Shown here in pieces: positions 26,835-35,110 of a stretch of DNA of 64,000 nucleotides (positions within the stretch are counted from its first letter, which is position 1; the number at the start of each line of letters is the position of its first letter). This stretch comes from Accumulibacter appositus (lineage in GTDB: Bacteria; Pseudomonadota; Gammaproteobacteria; Burkholderiales; Rhodocyclaceae), in the NCBI RefSeq assembly GCF_035440685.1, contig NZ_DAORMW010000030.1; one strand, given 5' to 3'. The notes under the pieces are model-generated. The model was not told the origin of the DNA. It saw nothing but the letters and a program-made list of their open reading frames with translations, and searched no databases. The position numbers and the translations under genes were made by a program.

Positions 26835-26858
26835 AAAAAGGCGCCACATTATGGCACC
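26835..26858 (-). terminator. intrinsic terminator of the sdhCDAB-sdhE operon
   Basis: On the minus strand GGTGCC (26858-26853), a 7-base loop and GGCGCC (26845-26840) are followed by TTTTT (complement of 26835-26839). It starts 5 bases after the sdhE stop. Confidence 0.85.
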
Positions 26859-26862
26859 ATTC

Positions 26863-27117
26863 TTACTTGACTCTTACATCGCGCAACAGGGCAACGACTT
26901 CGGCCTGCACGGGATCTGCACACTCGCGGCTGCCGTTGATCAGCGGCCACAGTTCGAGGTCCTCCATGTCGGCCAGGACGATGAAGGCCTCCGCCTGCGC
27001 TGGAGCAAGGGTCGGGAAAATGCGCTCGAGGAACTCCCCGAGCAGCAAGTCCATTTCCAGCATCGCACGCCGGGTACAACGCCAGCGCAGACGGTTGATC
27101 CTCTCGCGCTCGTCCAT
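26863..27117 (-). CDS. sdhE: succinate dehydrogenase flavin assembly factor SdhE
   Basis: The 84-residue cytoplasmic protein belongs to the SdhE/DUF339 family. These proteins promote covalent attachment of FAD to SdhA. It has the family pattern: RLRWRCTRRAMLEMDLLLGEFLE (in place of the RGMLELD signature, note RRAMLEMD) and FIVLADMEDLELWPLI. Its ATG shares one base with the sdhB stop (TGATG), so translation is coupled. It is the last gene before a strong terminator. Confidence 0.93.
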   Translation of the reverse strand: MDERERINRLRWRCTRRAMLEMDLLLGEFLERIFPTLAPAQAEAFIVLADMEDLELWPLINGSRECADPVQAEVVALLRDVRVK

Positions 27118-27830
27118 CAGATTGCGCGACGAACCATCATTTCCTTGATCTTCCCTATCGCCCGCGTCGGATTCAGGTTCTTCGGACACACATCGACACA
27201 GTTCATGATCGAGTGGCAGCGGAACAGCCGGTACGGATCTTCAAGATCATCCAGACGCTCGTTAGTCGCCTCGTCGCGGGTATCGGCAATAAACCGGTAG
27301 GCGTTCAGCAAGCCGGCAGGGCCGACAAACTTGTCCGGATTCCACCAGAAGGACGGGCACGAGGTCGAACAGCAGGCGCACAAAATGCACTCGTAGAGAC
27401 CGTTGAGTTCGTCACGCTCCTCGGGCGATTGCAGACGCTCGCGCTCCGGGCGCGGACTGTCGTTGATCAGATAGGGCTTGACCGAGTGGTACTGCTTGAA
27501 AAACTGCGTCATATCGACGATCAGGTCGCGGATCACCGGCAGGCCGGGCAGCGGCCGCAGCACGACCGGCTGCTTGAGCTCCTGGATGTCGGTGAGACAC
27601 GCCAGGCCGTTCTTGCCGTTGATGTTCATTGCATCCGATCCGCAAATACCTTCACGGCACGAGCGGCGATAGGACAGGGTATCGTCATTCGCCTTCAGAC
27701 GGGTGAGCACGTCAAGCAACTTGCGATCGATCGCGAAATCAACCTGGACCGACATGTCCTGCATGTAGGGCGCGTCGTCCTTGTCGGGATCGTAGCGGTA
27801 AATCTTGAACTCCATGGTACTGGTGGCCAT
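27117..27830 (-). CDS. sdhB: succinate dehydrogenase iron-sulfur subunit
   Basis: The subunit carries the three Fe-S clusters that pass electrons from SdhA flavin to ubiquinone. In the 237-residue product, CREGICGSD plus the later GLAC hold the [2Fe-2S] cluster. CILCACCSTSCPSFWW and CHSIMNCVDVCPKNLNP supply the ligands of the [4Fe-4S] and [3Fe-4S] clusters. GGAG is 9 bases before the ATG at 27830, which favours it over the ATG at 27836 (3 bases). It lies 24 bases downstream of sdhA. Confidence 0.96.
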   Translation of the reverse strand: MATSTMEFKIYRYDPDKDDAPYMQDMSVQVDFAIDRKLLDVLTRLKANDDTLSYRRSCREGICGSDAMNINGKNGLACLTDIQELKQPVVLRPLPGLPVIRDLIVDMTQFFKQYHSVKPYLINDSPRPERERLQSPEERDELNGLYECILCACCSTSCPSFWWNPDKFVGPAGLLNAYRFIADTRDEATNERLDDLEDPYRLFRCHSIMNCVDVCPKNLNPTRAIGKIKEMMVRRAI

Positions 27831-27854
27831 AATCATTAACTCCGTGGCATACGA

Positions 27855-29639
27855 TCAGTAGGAGCGCGTCTTCAGCGCGATGGATTCGACAGTCAGCGGC
27901 GTCATGGTCACCGGCTTGTAACTGAGACTGCTGCCCTCGCGTTGCCAGAGCGTATGCTTGTGCCAGTTGGCGTCATCGCGCCCGTTCGGGTTTTCCGGCG
28001 TGTCGGGCGCGTCGTCCCGCACGTGCGCACCGCGAGATTCCTTGCGCGCCTCTGCCGAAACCAGGGTCGCCTTGGCGACTTCGATCAGGTTGTCGAGTTC
28101 CAGCGCTTCGACGCGGGCCGTATTCCAGACCTGCGACTTGTCCTTGATTTCTGTCCTGGCGACCTCTTTTTCGATCTCGACGATCTTGGCGACCCCTTCG
28201 ACCAGCATGTCCTTGAAGCGGAAGACGCCGCAGTGCTTCTGCATGGTACGTTGTAGTTCGAGGCGGGTTTCGTTGACATTGCTGCCGCCGGTCTGCGTAT
28301 TGAGGCGATTCAGGCGGGCCAGCGTACGATCCGCAAACCCTGCCGGCAAGTCCTGATGCATGACCTCACCGGAAGCCACGTCCTCAATCACCGAATCCCC
28401 GGAGGACTTGCCGAAGACCAGCAGGTCGAGCAGTGAATTGGTGCCCAGGCGATTGGCCCCATGCACCGAGGCACAAGCCACCTCACCAGCGGCGTAGAAG
28501 CCCTTGACCGGCACGCCGTCGGCCGCGACGACCTGGCCTTTGAAATTGGTCGGAATACCGCCCATCTGATAGTGGCAGGTCGGCACCACCGGGATCGGCG
28601 CCTGGATCGGGTCAATGCCGGCAAACTGGATGGAGATCTCGCGAATTCCGGGCAGACGCTTCATGATCGTTGCCGGGTCGAGGTGGGTAATATCCAGCAG
28701 CACGAAATCCTTGTTTGGCCCGCACCCGCGGCCCTCGTTGATTTCGGTGACCATGGCCCGCGAAACCACGTCGCGCGACGCCAGGTCCTTGGCGTTCGGC
28801 GCATAGCGCTCCATGAAACGCTCGTTGTCCGAGTTGCGCAGAATTCCACCTTCGCCGCGAACGCCTTCGGTGATCAACACCCCGGCACCGGCAACGCCGG
28901 TCGGGTGGAACTGCCAGAATTCCATGTCTTCGAGAGCAATGCCGGCACGCGCCGCCATGCCTAGACCGTCGCCGGTGTTGATGAAGGCATTGGTTGAAGA
29001 ATAATAAATACGGCCGGCGCCACCGGTCGCGAAAATCGTTGCCTTGGCGTGGAACGCGACGACTTCGCCGGTTTCCATTTCCAGCGCGATGACCCCGAGC
29101 ACCTGGCCCGACTCGTCGCGAATCAGGTCAAGCGCCATCCACTCGACGAAAAACTGGGTGTTGGCACGCACGTTGCGCTGGTAGAGCGCGTGCAGCATCG
29201 CGTGGCCAGTGCGGTCGGCAGCGGCACATGCACGTCGCACCGGCTTCTCGCCGAAATTCGACATATGCCCACCGAATGGGCGCTGATAGATCTTGCCCTC
29301 GTCAGTACGGTCAAACGGCATGCCGAAGTGCTCGAGCTCGACAACGACTTCGGGCGCCTTGCGACACATGTACTCGATCGCGTCCTGGTCGCCGAGCCAG
29401 TCGGAGCCCTTGACCGTATCGTACATGTGCCAGTGCCAGTGATCTTCCTCGGAGTTGCCGAGTGAAGCGGAAACCCCGCCTTGCGCGGCCACGGTGTGTG
29501 AACGGGTAGGGAAGACTTTTGACAGCACCGCCGTCTTCAATCCGCCCTCGGATAGCTGAATCGCCGCGCGCAGCCCAGAGCCCCCTGCGCCAACGATGAC
29601 AGCGTCGAACTTACGTACCGATATGCTTGAATTACTCAC
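27855..29639 (-). CDS. sdhA: succinate dehydrogenase flavoprotein subunit
   Basis: The subunit oxidises succinate to fumarate with covalently bound FAD at the cytoplasmic face. The 594-residue product has the FAD motif VGAGGSGLRAAIQL, the flavinylation site RSHTVAAQGG, the substrate loop QFHPTGVAGAGVLITEG, RDVVSRAM, and the active-site HxxxG in PTCHYQMGGIPTN. Its ATG directly abuts the sdhD stop with no spacer. Confidence 0.97.
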   Translation of the reverse strand: MSNSSISVRKFDAVIVGAGGSGLRAAIQLSEGGLKTAVLSKVFPTRSHTVAAQGGVSASLGNSEEDHWHWHMYDTVKGSDWLGDQDAIEYMCRKAPEVVVELEHFGMPFDRTDEGKIYQRPFGGHMSNFGEKPVRRACAAADRTGHAMLHALYQRNVRANTQFFVEWMALDLIRDESGQVLGVIALEMETGEVVAFHAKATIFATGGAGRIYYSSTNAFINTGDGLGMAARAGIALEDMEFWQFHPTGVAGAGVLITEGVRGEGGILRNSDNERFMERYAPNAKDLASRDVVSRAMVTEINEGRGCGPNKDFVLLDITHLDPATIMKRLPGIREISIQFAGIDPIQAPIPVVPTCHYQMGGIPTNFKGQVVAADGVPVKGFYAAGEVACASVHGANRLGTNSLLDLLVFGKSSGDSVIEDVASGEVMHQDLPAGFADRTLARLNRLNTQTGGSNVNETRLELQRTMQKHCGVFRFKDMLVEGVAKIVEIEKEVARTEIKDKSQVWNTARVEALELDNLIEVAKATLVSAEARKESRGAHVRDDAPDTPENPNGRDDANWHKHTLWQREGSSLSYKPVTMTPLTVESIALKTRSY

Positions 29640-29987
29640 TTACATTCTCCACAGAATCCGAATCGCCCAGCCAGCGTAACCGACCAGCACCGTAGCCGTT
29701 GCAATCATCAGCAGCAGGCGTAGACCATCCGGCTTGATGTAATCCATCCAGATATCCCGGATGCCGATCCAGGCGTGGTAGAACAGACTGATGAAGAAAA
29801 GGAAGGTCGCGAAACGCATGAAGCCACCGGCAAAGACACCGCGCCAGCTTTCCAGCGAGTCGGGCCCGACGGAACCGATGACCACCAGGAAGATCACCGT
29901 GTAAACCGCCATGACGATGGCTGTCGCACGCTGAATGATCCAGTCCTTGAGGCCGTAATGAGCCCCGACAAGAATACGATTTACCAT
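29640..29987 (-). CDS. sdhD: succinate dehydrogenase membrane anchor SdhD
   Basis: The 115-residue hydrophobic protein has three membrane helices (around VMAVYTVIFLVVIGS, FATFLFFISLFYHAWIG and LLMIATATVLVGYAGWA). A His in FYHAWIGIRDIWMDYIK fits the heme b ligand of SdhD. Together with SdhC it anchors SdhAB and forms the quinone site. Its start overlaps the end of sdhC by 7 bases. Confidence 0.92.
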   Translation of the reverse strand: MVNRILVGAHYGLKDWIIQRATAIVMAVYTVIFLVVIGSVGPDSLESWRGVFAGGFMRFATFLFFISLFYHAWIGIRDIWMDYIKPDGLRLLLMIATATVLVGYAGWAIRILWRM

Positions 29988-30373
29988 AGCACTTGCACTC
30001 CCACGATCAGCGTCAGTGCAATGCTGACGCCGAAGACAATCTTGCTCGACAGAACCGCGGATTTGAGGTCGGCACCGATGTGCACGTCAAGCAGCAGATA
30101 GCGAATGCCAGCGCAGAAGTGGTGCATGTAGAACCAGATCAAGCCCAACAGGATGAGCTTGACCAACCCGTGATCGACCACCTCGCGAAAGCTGGCAAAG
30201 GTCTCCGCAGAAGTGAGACTGCTCTCGAACAGCCATAACAAAAAGGGTAACAGCAGGAACAACGCCGCCCCGCTTATCCGGTGAATGATCGACAGAATAC
30301 CCGGAAGCGGTAGCCTGATCGTCGGCAAGTCCAGATTCTTTGGACGCTTTTTCTTAATTGCCATCTCTGCCAT
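29981..30373 (-). CDS. sdhC: succinate dehydrogenase cytochrome b556 subunit SdhC
   Basis: The 130-residue membrane subunit has the SdhC signature SIIHRISGAALFLLLP and the heme-ligand region MHHFCAGIRYLLLD, with three helices. Three in-frame ATGs exist (30382, 30373, 30364). GAGGG is 9 bases before 30373 and abuts 30382, so 30373 is chosen. First gene of sdhCDAB-sdhE. Confidence 0.93.
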   Translation of the reverse strand: MAEMAIKKKRPKNLDLPTIRLPLPGILSIIHRISGAALFLLLPFLLWLFESSLTSAETFASFREVVDHGLVKLILLGLIWFYMHHFCAGIRYLLLDVHIGADLKSAVLSSKIVFGVSIALTLIVGVQVLW

Positions 30374-30442
30374 GAACGTCATCCCTCATGTGTAGTACAG
30401 CGGCATGCGTGCCGCATACGTTCCCCTTTAAAACCACGCCCG

Positions 30443-30448
30443 ATTATA
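30443..30448 (-). promoter_or_regulatory. -10 box of a probable sdhC promoter
   Basis: The minus strand reads TATAAT at 30448-30443, about 70 bases before the sdhC start in the 122-base gap after gntR. No good -35 is visible at the right distance, which would fit an activated promoter. Confidence 0.45.
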
Positions 30449-30495
30449 AACGATTCAGGCGCTCCTTACTTCCTCGAAACGGTTGTTACGGGCGT

Positions 30496-31233
30496 TCACC
30501 CCAGCTCATTGCGATAATGATGATTGCGTGTCGAATAGAAGCCCCGACGCCATTCCACCGGCTTTTGGCCATAGGTGAAGGTCACGCGCTCGACCAGTAG
30601 CAGCGGGCTCCCCTCGGCAATTTGCAGCAGCTCGGCGCTAACTCGGTCGGCCGCTACGGCGCGCAGTCGCTCGTCGGCACGGACCATGCAGACACCATAG
30701 CGACTTTCGAACAGGCCGTAGAGCGACTCACCCGCCCGCACCACTTCCAGCGTCAGGTCGGGGAACAACTCACTCGAAAGATAGATTTCATCGAAGACCA
30801 CCGGCTCATCGCCCAGCTTCAGGAGGCGGCGCAGAATGGTGATCGGCGCACCTGGATCGAGGGCCAGCTTGCGGGCCACGTCGGGGCCAGCCTTGGCACG
30901 CCAGCATTCGAGCGGAACGCTCTTCGAGACCAGCGGAACACCGTCATTCGGCACCAAACGCAGAAAACGGAAAGCCGAACCGGGATCCTTGTGCGTCGCA
31001 ACGAAGGTGCCCTTGCCCTGCTGACGGACCAGGAGATTCTCGGCCGCCATTTCGTCGATCGCTTTGCGAACGGTGCCCTGACTGACGCCAAAGCGGCCGG
31101 CGAGCTCCGATTCGCTGGGAATCGCGTCGCCCGGACCCCACTCACCAGACTCCAGATTGCCCATGATCAATTGCTTGATCTGCCGATAGAGCGGGCTGAA
31201 AGTCGGAGCGTGCAATGACGAGGCGCGGTTCAT
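30496..31233 (-). CDS. GntR-family regulator with UTRA domain
   Basis: The 245-residue DNA-binding protein has an N-terminal winged helix of GntR type (PSESELAGRFGVSQGTVRKAI, then VRQQGKGTFVA). The UTRA ligand domain (HutC-like) starts around residue 90 and includes FDEIYLSSELFPDL and PLLLVERVTFTYGQKPVEWRRGFYSTRNH (in parts). It is divergent from mdh and upstream of sdhC in the same direction, the position of the TCA-cycle GntR regulator in many Betaproteobacteria. It probably responds to a carboxylate or CoA-type metabolite and controls mdh and/or sdh; both points are inference. Confidence 0.88.
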   Translation of the reverse strand: MNRASSLHAPTFSPLYRQIKQLIMGNLESGEWGPGDAIPSESELAGRFGVSQGTVRKAIDEMAAENLLVRQQGKGTFVATHKDPGSAFRFLRLVPNDGVPLVSKSVPLECWRAKAGPDVARKLALDPGAPITILRRLLKLGDEPVVFDEIYLSSELFPDLTLEVVRAGESLYGLFESRYGVCMVRADERLRAVAADRVSAELLQIAEGSPLLLVERVTFTYGQKPVEWRRGFYSTRNHHYRNELG

Positions 31234-31290
31234 GGAAAGCTATTTCAGCACAATTTCGCCTTCCCGTCCATCTCGTTCTTGTCATTGATA

Positions 31291-31300
31291 TTATATATAA
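31291..31300. promoter_or_regulatory. AT-rich palindrome, candidate GntR operator
   Basis: TTATATATAA is a perfect 10-base palindrome in an AT-rich island, in a gntR-mdh intergenic region whose surroundings are GC-rich. CATAAG at 31303-31308 and CTTATG at 31346-31351 form a further inverted pair that overlaps the mdh -10. This suits autoregulation and mdh control by the GntR protein. Confidence 0.4.
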
Positions 31301-31323
31301 GACATAAGATAGACGATTGAAAT

Positions 31324-31353
31324 TTGACAGCCCGCGCCTCCGGGTCTTATGAT
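31324..31353 (+). promoter_or_regulatory. sigma70-type promoter of mdh
   Basis: A perfect -35 TTGACA at 31324-31329 is followed after 18 bases by TATGAT at 31348-31353 (5 of 6 consensus). The leader to the mdh start would be about 130 bases. Confidence 0.65.
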
Positions 31354-31489
31354 TGGTCAGATTCGGCGCCCCGGGCAGCAAACGCGCCTACGGGCATCGC
31401 CGATCGTTTTTTGCTGCAATTCATTGCTTGCTTGCCCGTTTCATCGTTTTCGATTCTTCTCGCTCACCATCAACGACAGGAGCCGTATC

Positions 31490-32476
31490 ATGTCCAAAGC
31501 CCCCATGCGCGTCGCGGTCACCGGCGCTGCCGGCCAAATCGGTTACAGCCTGCTTTTCCGGATCGCTTCCGGCGAAATGCTCGGCAAGGATCAGCCGGTC
31601 ATTCTTCAACTGCTCGACCTTCCACAAGCTCAGAAGGCCTGCCAGGGCGTGATCATGGAACTCGACGATTGCGCATTCCCGATGCTCGCCGGAATGTTCG
31701 CCACCGACGATCCCAACGTCGCCTTCAAGGATGCCGACGTCTGTCTGCTGGTTGGCGCACGTCCGCGCGGCCCGGGCATGGAACGTGCCGACCTGTTGAC
31801 CGCCAACGGCGCCATCTTCACCGTCCAAGGCAAAGCAATCGCCGAGAACGCCAAGGAAGACGTCCGTGTTCTGGTCGTCGGCAACCCCTGCAATACGAAC
31901 GCCCTGATCGCCGGGTCCGCGGCGAAGAAAGTCGGTCGCACCAACCCGGCCAACTACCATGGCATGCTGCGTCTGGATCATAACCGCGCCCTCTCGCAAC
32001 TCGCCGCAAAGACCGGCCGGCCAGTGGCCAGCTTCAAGCAGCTCGCCGTCTGGGGCAACCATTCGCCGACGATGTACGCCGATTACCGCAACTGCACGTC
32101 GAACGGCGAAAACGTCAAAGATCTGATCAATGATCCGGTCTGGAACAACGACGTCTTCCTGCCGACGGTCGGCAAGCGCGGCGCCGCGATCATCGACGCC
32201 CGCGGCCTGTCCTCGGCAGCCTCGGCGGCCAATGCGGCCATCGACCACATGCGTGACTGGGTCCTCGGTTCCGACGAATGGGTGACCATGGGCGTCCCGT
32301 CCGACGGCTCCTACGACATCCCGGCGGGTATCGTTTTCGGCTTCCCCTGCGAATGCAAGGGCGGCTCCTTCAAGATCATCCAGGGTATCGAGATCGACGG
32401 CTACTCGCGCGAGAAGATCAACAAGACGCTCAAGGAACTGACCGACGAAGCCGAGGCGGTAAAAGACATGCTCTGA
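31490..32476 (+). CDS. mdh: malate dehydrogenase (NAD+)
   Basis: The enzyme interconverts malate and oxaloacetate. The 328-residue product is of the LDH-like/cytosolic MDH group found in Betaproteobacteria. It has the NAD motif VTGAAGQIGYSLLFRIASG, substrate-loop arginines in LVGARPRGPGMERADLL, the Asp of LRLDHNRA, and the catalytic His in VWGNHSPTMYAD. AGGAG sits 7 bases before the ATG at 31490. The transcript leaves the divergent gntR region and ends at a strong terminator 22 bases after the stop. Confidence 0.97.
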   Translation: MSKAPMRVAVTGAAGQIGYSLLFRIASGEMLGKDQPVILQLLDLPQAQKACQGVIMELDDCAFPMLAGMFATDDPNVAFKDADVCLLVGARPRGPGMERADLLTANGAIFTVQGKAIAENAKEDVRVLVVGNPCNTNALIAGSAAKKVGRTNPANYHGMLRLDHNRALSQLAAKTGRPVASFKQLAVWGNHSPTMYADYRNCTSNGENVKDLINDPVWNNDVFLPTVGKRGAAIIDARGLSSAASAANAAIDHMRDWVLGSDEWVTMGVPSDGSYDIPAGIVFGFPCECKGGSFKIIQGIEIDGYSREKINKTLKELTDEAEAVKDML

Positions 32477-32497
32477 GCGAACTTCGCTCACGACGAG

Positions 32498-32525
32498 AAG
32501 CCGCGGCTGGTCCGCGGCTTTTTTT
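32498..32525 (+). terminator. intrinsic terminator of mdh
   Basis: Perfect 9-base stem AAGCCGCGG/CCGCGGCTT with a 5-base loop, running straight into a T-tract (at least seven Ts counting the stem end). Confidence 0.92.
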
Positions 32526-32596
32526 CGCCCGCCCCCGCCGCGCAGCAGCGCGGTAGAATGTGGCTCTCCGACGAACCTGACCGTATCGACAAAGCC

Positions 32597-33580
32597 ATGC
32601 GCCATCCCAGCCAAGTCCTCTTTGCAGGCGAAAAGCCCTTTCCGATGATCCCCGCCGTCGACCACTACGCGGGCTCCGAAAAGCTGATCAACAAGGCCCT
32701 GCAGCTGCAGCACGAGTTGGGTCCGATCTTCGACGTCACCTGCGATTGCGAGGACGGCGCACCGGCCGGCGCCGATCGCGATCATGCGACGATGGTGGCC
32801 GAGCTGATCATGAGCGATGCCAATCGCCATGGCCGGGTGGGTGTGCGCATCCACGACATCGCCCATCAAGGCTGGCAGCAGGACATCGAGATCATTGTCG
32901 CCGGCGCTGGCCAGCGCCTGGCCTTCGTGACGCTGCCCAAGGTCAGCAGTGGCGAAGACGTGCGCATCCAGCTCGATGCCTTGCGGCGCGCGGCGGCCGC
33001 CGCCGGCCTGGAACGTCCGATCCCGGCACATGTACTGATCGAAACCTACGGCGCCTTGCGGGATGTCTGGGAGATCGCCGCGCTGCCGGAGGTCGAATCG
33101 CTCGATTTCGGACTGATGGATTTCGTCAGCGGCCACCACGGCGCCATTCCGGCGTCGGCCATGCGCAGCCCCGGACAGTTCGAGCACCCGCTGATCGTTC
33201 GCGCCAAGTGCGAAATCTCGGCCGCAGCGCTGGCCAACGGCGCCGTCCCGTCGCACAACGTGACCACCGAACTGCGCGATCTCGACTTCATCCGCAACGA
33301 CGCGCGGCGCGCACGCAATGAATTCGGCTATCTGCGCATGTGGAGCATCCACCCCAACCAGATTCGCCCGATCATCGACATGATGCGCCCCGATTTCTCG
33401 GAAGTTGAAAGTGCAGCCGAGATCCTGATCGCCGCACAGGATGGCGACTGGGGACCGATCCAGCACCAGGGCCTGCTGCACGACCGCGCTTCCTATCGCT
33501 ATTACTGGGAGCTTCTCGCACGGGCCCAGACCACCGGCATGACCCTGCCCGGCGCAGCGCAGCAGCGTTTTTTCGCCTGA
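32597..33580 (+). CDS. HpcH/HpaI aldolase / citrate lyase beta-like protein
   Basis: The 327-residue TIM-barrel enzyme belongs to the CitE/malyl-CoA lyase superfamily. Motifs are the acidic metal-site region DVTCDCEDGAPAG, VRIHDIAHQGW, the second metal ligand in HVLIETYGALRDVW, FGLMDFVSGHHG, and a C-terminal RMWSIHPNQI (WSIHP is typical of malyl-CoA/citramalyl-CoA lyases). The likely reaction is C-C cleavage or formation of a malyl-CoA-type substrate, but the exact one is unknown. The start MRHPSQVLF at 32597 is chosen because upstream residues lie in the terminator-proximal spacer. The MazG-like gene follows 8 bases later. Confidence 0.85.
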   Translation: MRHPSQVLFAGEKPFPMIPAVDHYAGSEKLINKALQLQHELGPIFDVTCDCEDGAPAGADRDHATMVAELIMSDANRHGRVGVRIHDIAHQGWQQDIEIIVAGAGQRLAFVTLPKVSSGEDVRIQLDALRRAAAAAGLERPIPAHVLIETYGALRDVWEIAALPEVESLDFGLMDFVSGHHGAIPASAMRSPGQFEHPLIVRAKCEISAAALANGAVPSHNVTTELRDLDFIRNDARRARNEFGYLRMWSIHPNQIRPIIDMMRPDFSEVESAAEILIAAQDGDWGPIQHQGLLHDRASYRYYWELLARAQTTGMTLPGAAQQRFFA

Positions 33581-33588
33581 GAGAAAGC

Positions 33589-33951
33589 GTGGACCTGCTG
33601 ACACTGACCAGCAAGGTTCTGGAGTTTCGCGACCAGAGGAACTGGGCGCAGTTCCACAGCCTGCGCAACCTGATCGTTTCGCTCAATCTCGAAGCCAGCG
33701 AACTGCTCGAATTGACGCAATGGAAGAGCGACGCGGACATGGCTGCCATGGCCGCCAGCGGTGAAGCACAGGAAGCGCTACGTGATGAATGCGCCGATGT
33801 GCTGCTCTATCTGCTGCTGATCGCCGAGCGCGCCGGCATCGACCTGGAAGCCGCCGCGCACGCCAAGCTGCTCAAAAACGCCGCGAAGTATCCGATCGAA
33901 AGCAGCTACGGATCGAGCCGCAAGTACCTGGCGGAGGCTGGCAAGGGCTGA
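33589..33951 (+). CDS. MazG-like nucleotide pyrophosphohydrolase
   Basis: The 120-residue all-alpha NTP pyrophosphatase is of the MazG-like/dCTP-pyrophosphatase type. It has the metal-binding pattern E-x-x-E in LEASELLELTQW and E-x-x-D in RDECADVLLYLLLIAE, with the C-terminal KNAAKYPIESSYGSSRKY as in this group. It probably cleans non-canonical nucleotides from the pool. Start is GTG, 8 bases after the aldolase stop, so the two are likely co-transcribed. Confidence 0.88.
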   Translation: MDLLTLTSKVLEFRDQRNWAQFHSLRNLIVSLNLEASELLELTQWKSDADMAAMAASGEAQEALRDECADVLLYLLLIAERAGIDLEAAAHAKLLKNAAKYPIESSYGSSRKYLAEAGKG

Positions 33952-34022
33952 TCGCCTTGCACGGACGCGACCCCGCGGGGTTCAAGGCGACGCCGCCGCG
34001 CCGCAGGCGCACCGGTCACTGT

Positions 34023-34868
34023 TCACGAGGCCTGGCTATCGAGCGTAAAGCCGGCGCCCGCATCCAGCCCGAGCACCTTGACCAGCCACGGCATCACCTC
34101 CTGAAGGCTGGCCTGCAAAGTCCACGGCGGGTTGACCACGAAAACGCCGCTGCCGTGCATCCCGAAGCCATCGGCCGCCGGTGTCCGTACACGCAGCGTG
34201 ACGTGCAGCCAGCTGCTCGCCGGCAATCGTTTCAACCGTCCCGGCAGGTCGTGCGCTTCGAGCCGGGTCAGCTGTGGATACCATAGCTGGTAAGTACCCC
34301 CCGGGAAACGCTGCAGCGAATCCTTGAGCGCCAGCACGACGCGCTCATAGTCGTGCTTTTCCTCGTACGCCGGGTCGATCAGCACCAACGCGCGCCGCGG
34401 TGGTGGTGGCAACACCGCTTTCAGGCCGGCGAAGCCGTCGCTATGCTCGACGATCACCCGCGCCCCCTCGCCCGCGAAATGCTTGCGCAGATGCAGGACG
34501 TCGCGGCTGTGCAACTCGAAAAGCCGCAAACGGTCCTGCGCACGCATGCTTGCCAAAGCCAGATCGGGCGAACCCGGGTACAGTTTCAGAGCGCCATTGA
34601 GGTTGCTCGCGCGCAGCACATCCAGATAGTCGGCAACCGCCGGCGGCAAATCCTGCCGCCCCCAAAGCCGAGCGATCCCGTCACGGTGCTCGCCGAGCTT
34701 GGACGCCTGCGCCGAATCCAGCGCATAGGAACCCGCCCCGGCGTGGGTATCCACGTACCAGAAGGCTTTTTCCTTGCGGCCGAGGTAACGCGTCAACTGG
34801 ACCAGCACCAGATGCTTCAGGACATCGGCGTGGTTGCCGGCATGAAAGGCGTGACGATAGCTGAGCAT
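34023..34868 (-). CDS. rlmJ: 23S rRNA (adenine(2030)-N6)-methyltransferase RlmJ
   Basis: The 281-residue SAM-dependent methyltransferase methylates A2030 of 23S rRNA. It begins with the hallmark MLSYRHAFHAGNHADVLKH and has YVDTHAGAGSYAL (SAM-binding), LYPGSPDLA, and LVLIDPAYEEKHDYERV carrying the DPAY catalytic motif. Length is normal for the family. It is alone on the minus strand with a repeat element at its 5' side. Confidence 0.95.
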   Translation of the reverse strand: MLSYRHAFHAGNHADVLKHLVLVQLTRYLGRKEKAFWYVDTHAGAGSYALDSAQASKLGEHRDGIARLWGRQDLPPAVADYLDVLRASNLNGALKLYPGSPDLALASMRAQDRLRLFELHSRDVLHLRKHFAGEGARVIVEHSDGFAGLKAVLPPPPRRALVLIDPAYEEKHDYERVVLALKDSLQRFPGGTYQLWYPQLTRLEAHDLPGRLKRLPASSWLHVTLRVRTPAADGFGMHGSGVFVVNPPWTLQASLQEVMPWLVKVLGLDAGAGFTLDSQAS

Positions 34869-34889
34869 CGACTAATGCCCCTTACTGTG

Positions 34890-35074
34890 AAAGTCGCGGG
34901 AGCGACTCACGAAACTCCCGTCTCCCCTTGCGGGGTGAGGCGGGGAATACAGGGAGCATGCTCCCTGCCCGGCGAACGATTCCGGCGTGCAAGCCGGAAT
35001 CCCCACTGCAAAAGAAGAGGGAAACGGTCATGACTTTCATGATCAGGGGCATCTCGACGTCATGACCGTTAGCG
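34890..35074 (-). repeat. dispersed TCATGA-palindrome repeat, copy A, with hairpin insertion
   Basis: Two blocks (34890-34933 and 35015-35074) match copy B at 47952-48073 in reverse orientation. The second block has TCATGA at 35028, 35037 and 35060. Between the blocks copy A carries about 80 extra bases with a 16-base perfect palindrome (34951-34966, AGGGAGCATGCTCCCT). That insert also has a hairpin with a 9-base stem (34978-34986/34993-35001). Confidence 0.75.
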
Positions 35075-35110
35075 CGAACGGCAGGAAAAGCGCGAGTCAA
35101 CGGCAAGAAC

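Noticed and set aside
31421..33604. A 727-residue minus-strand open frame across mdh and the HpcH/HpaI gene
   Set aside because: It is the reverse complement of two well-supported genes in high-GC DNA and has no recognisable domain.
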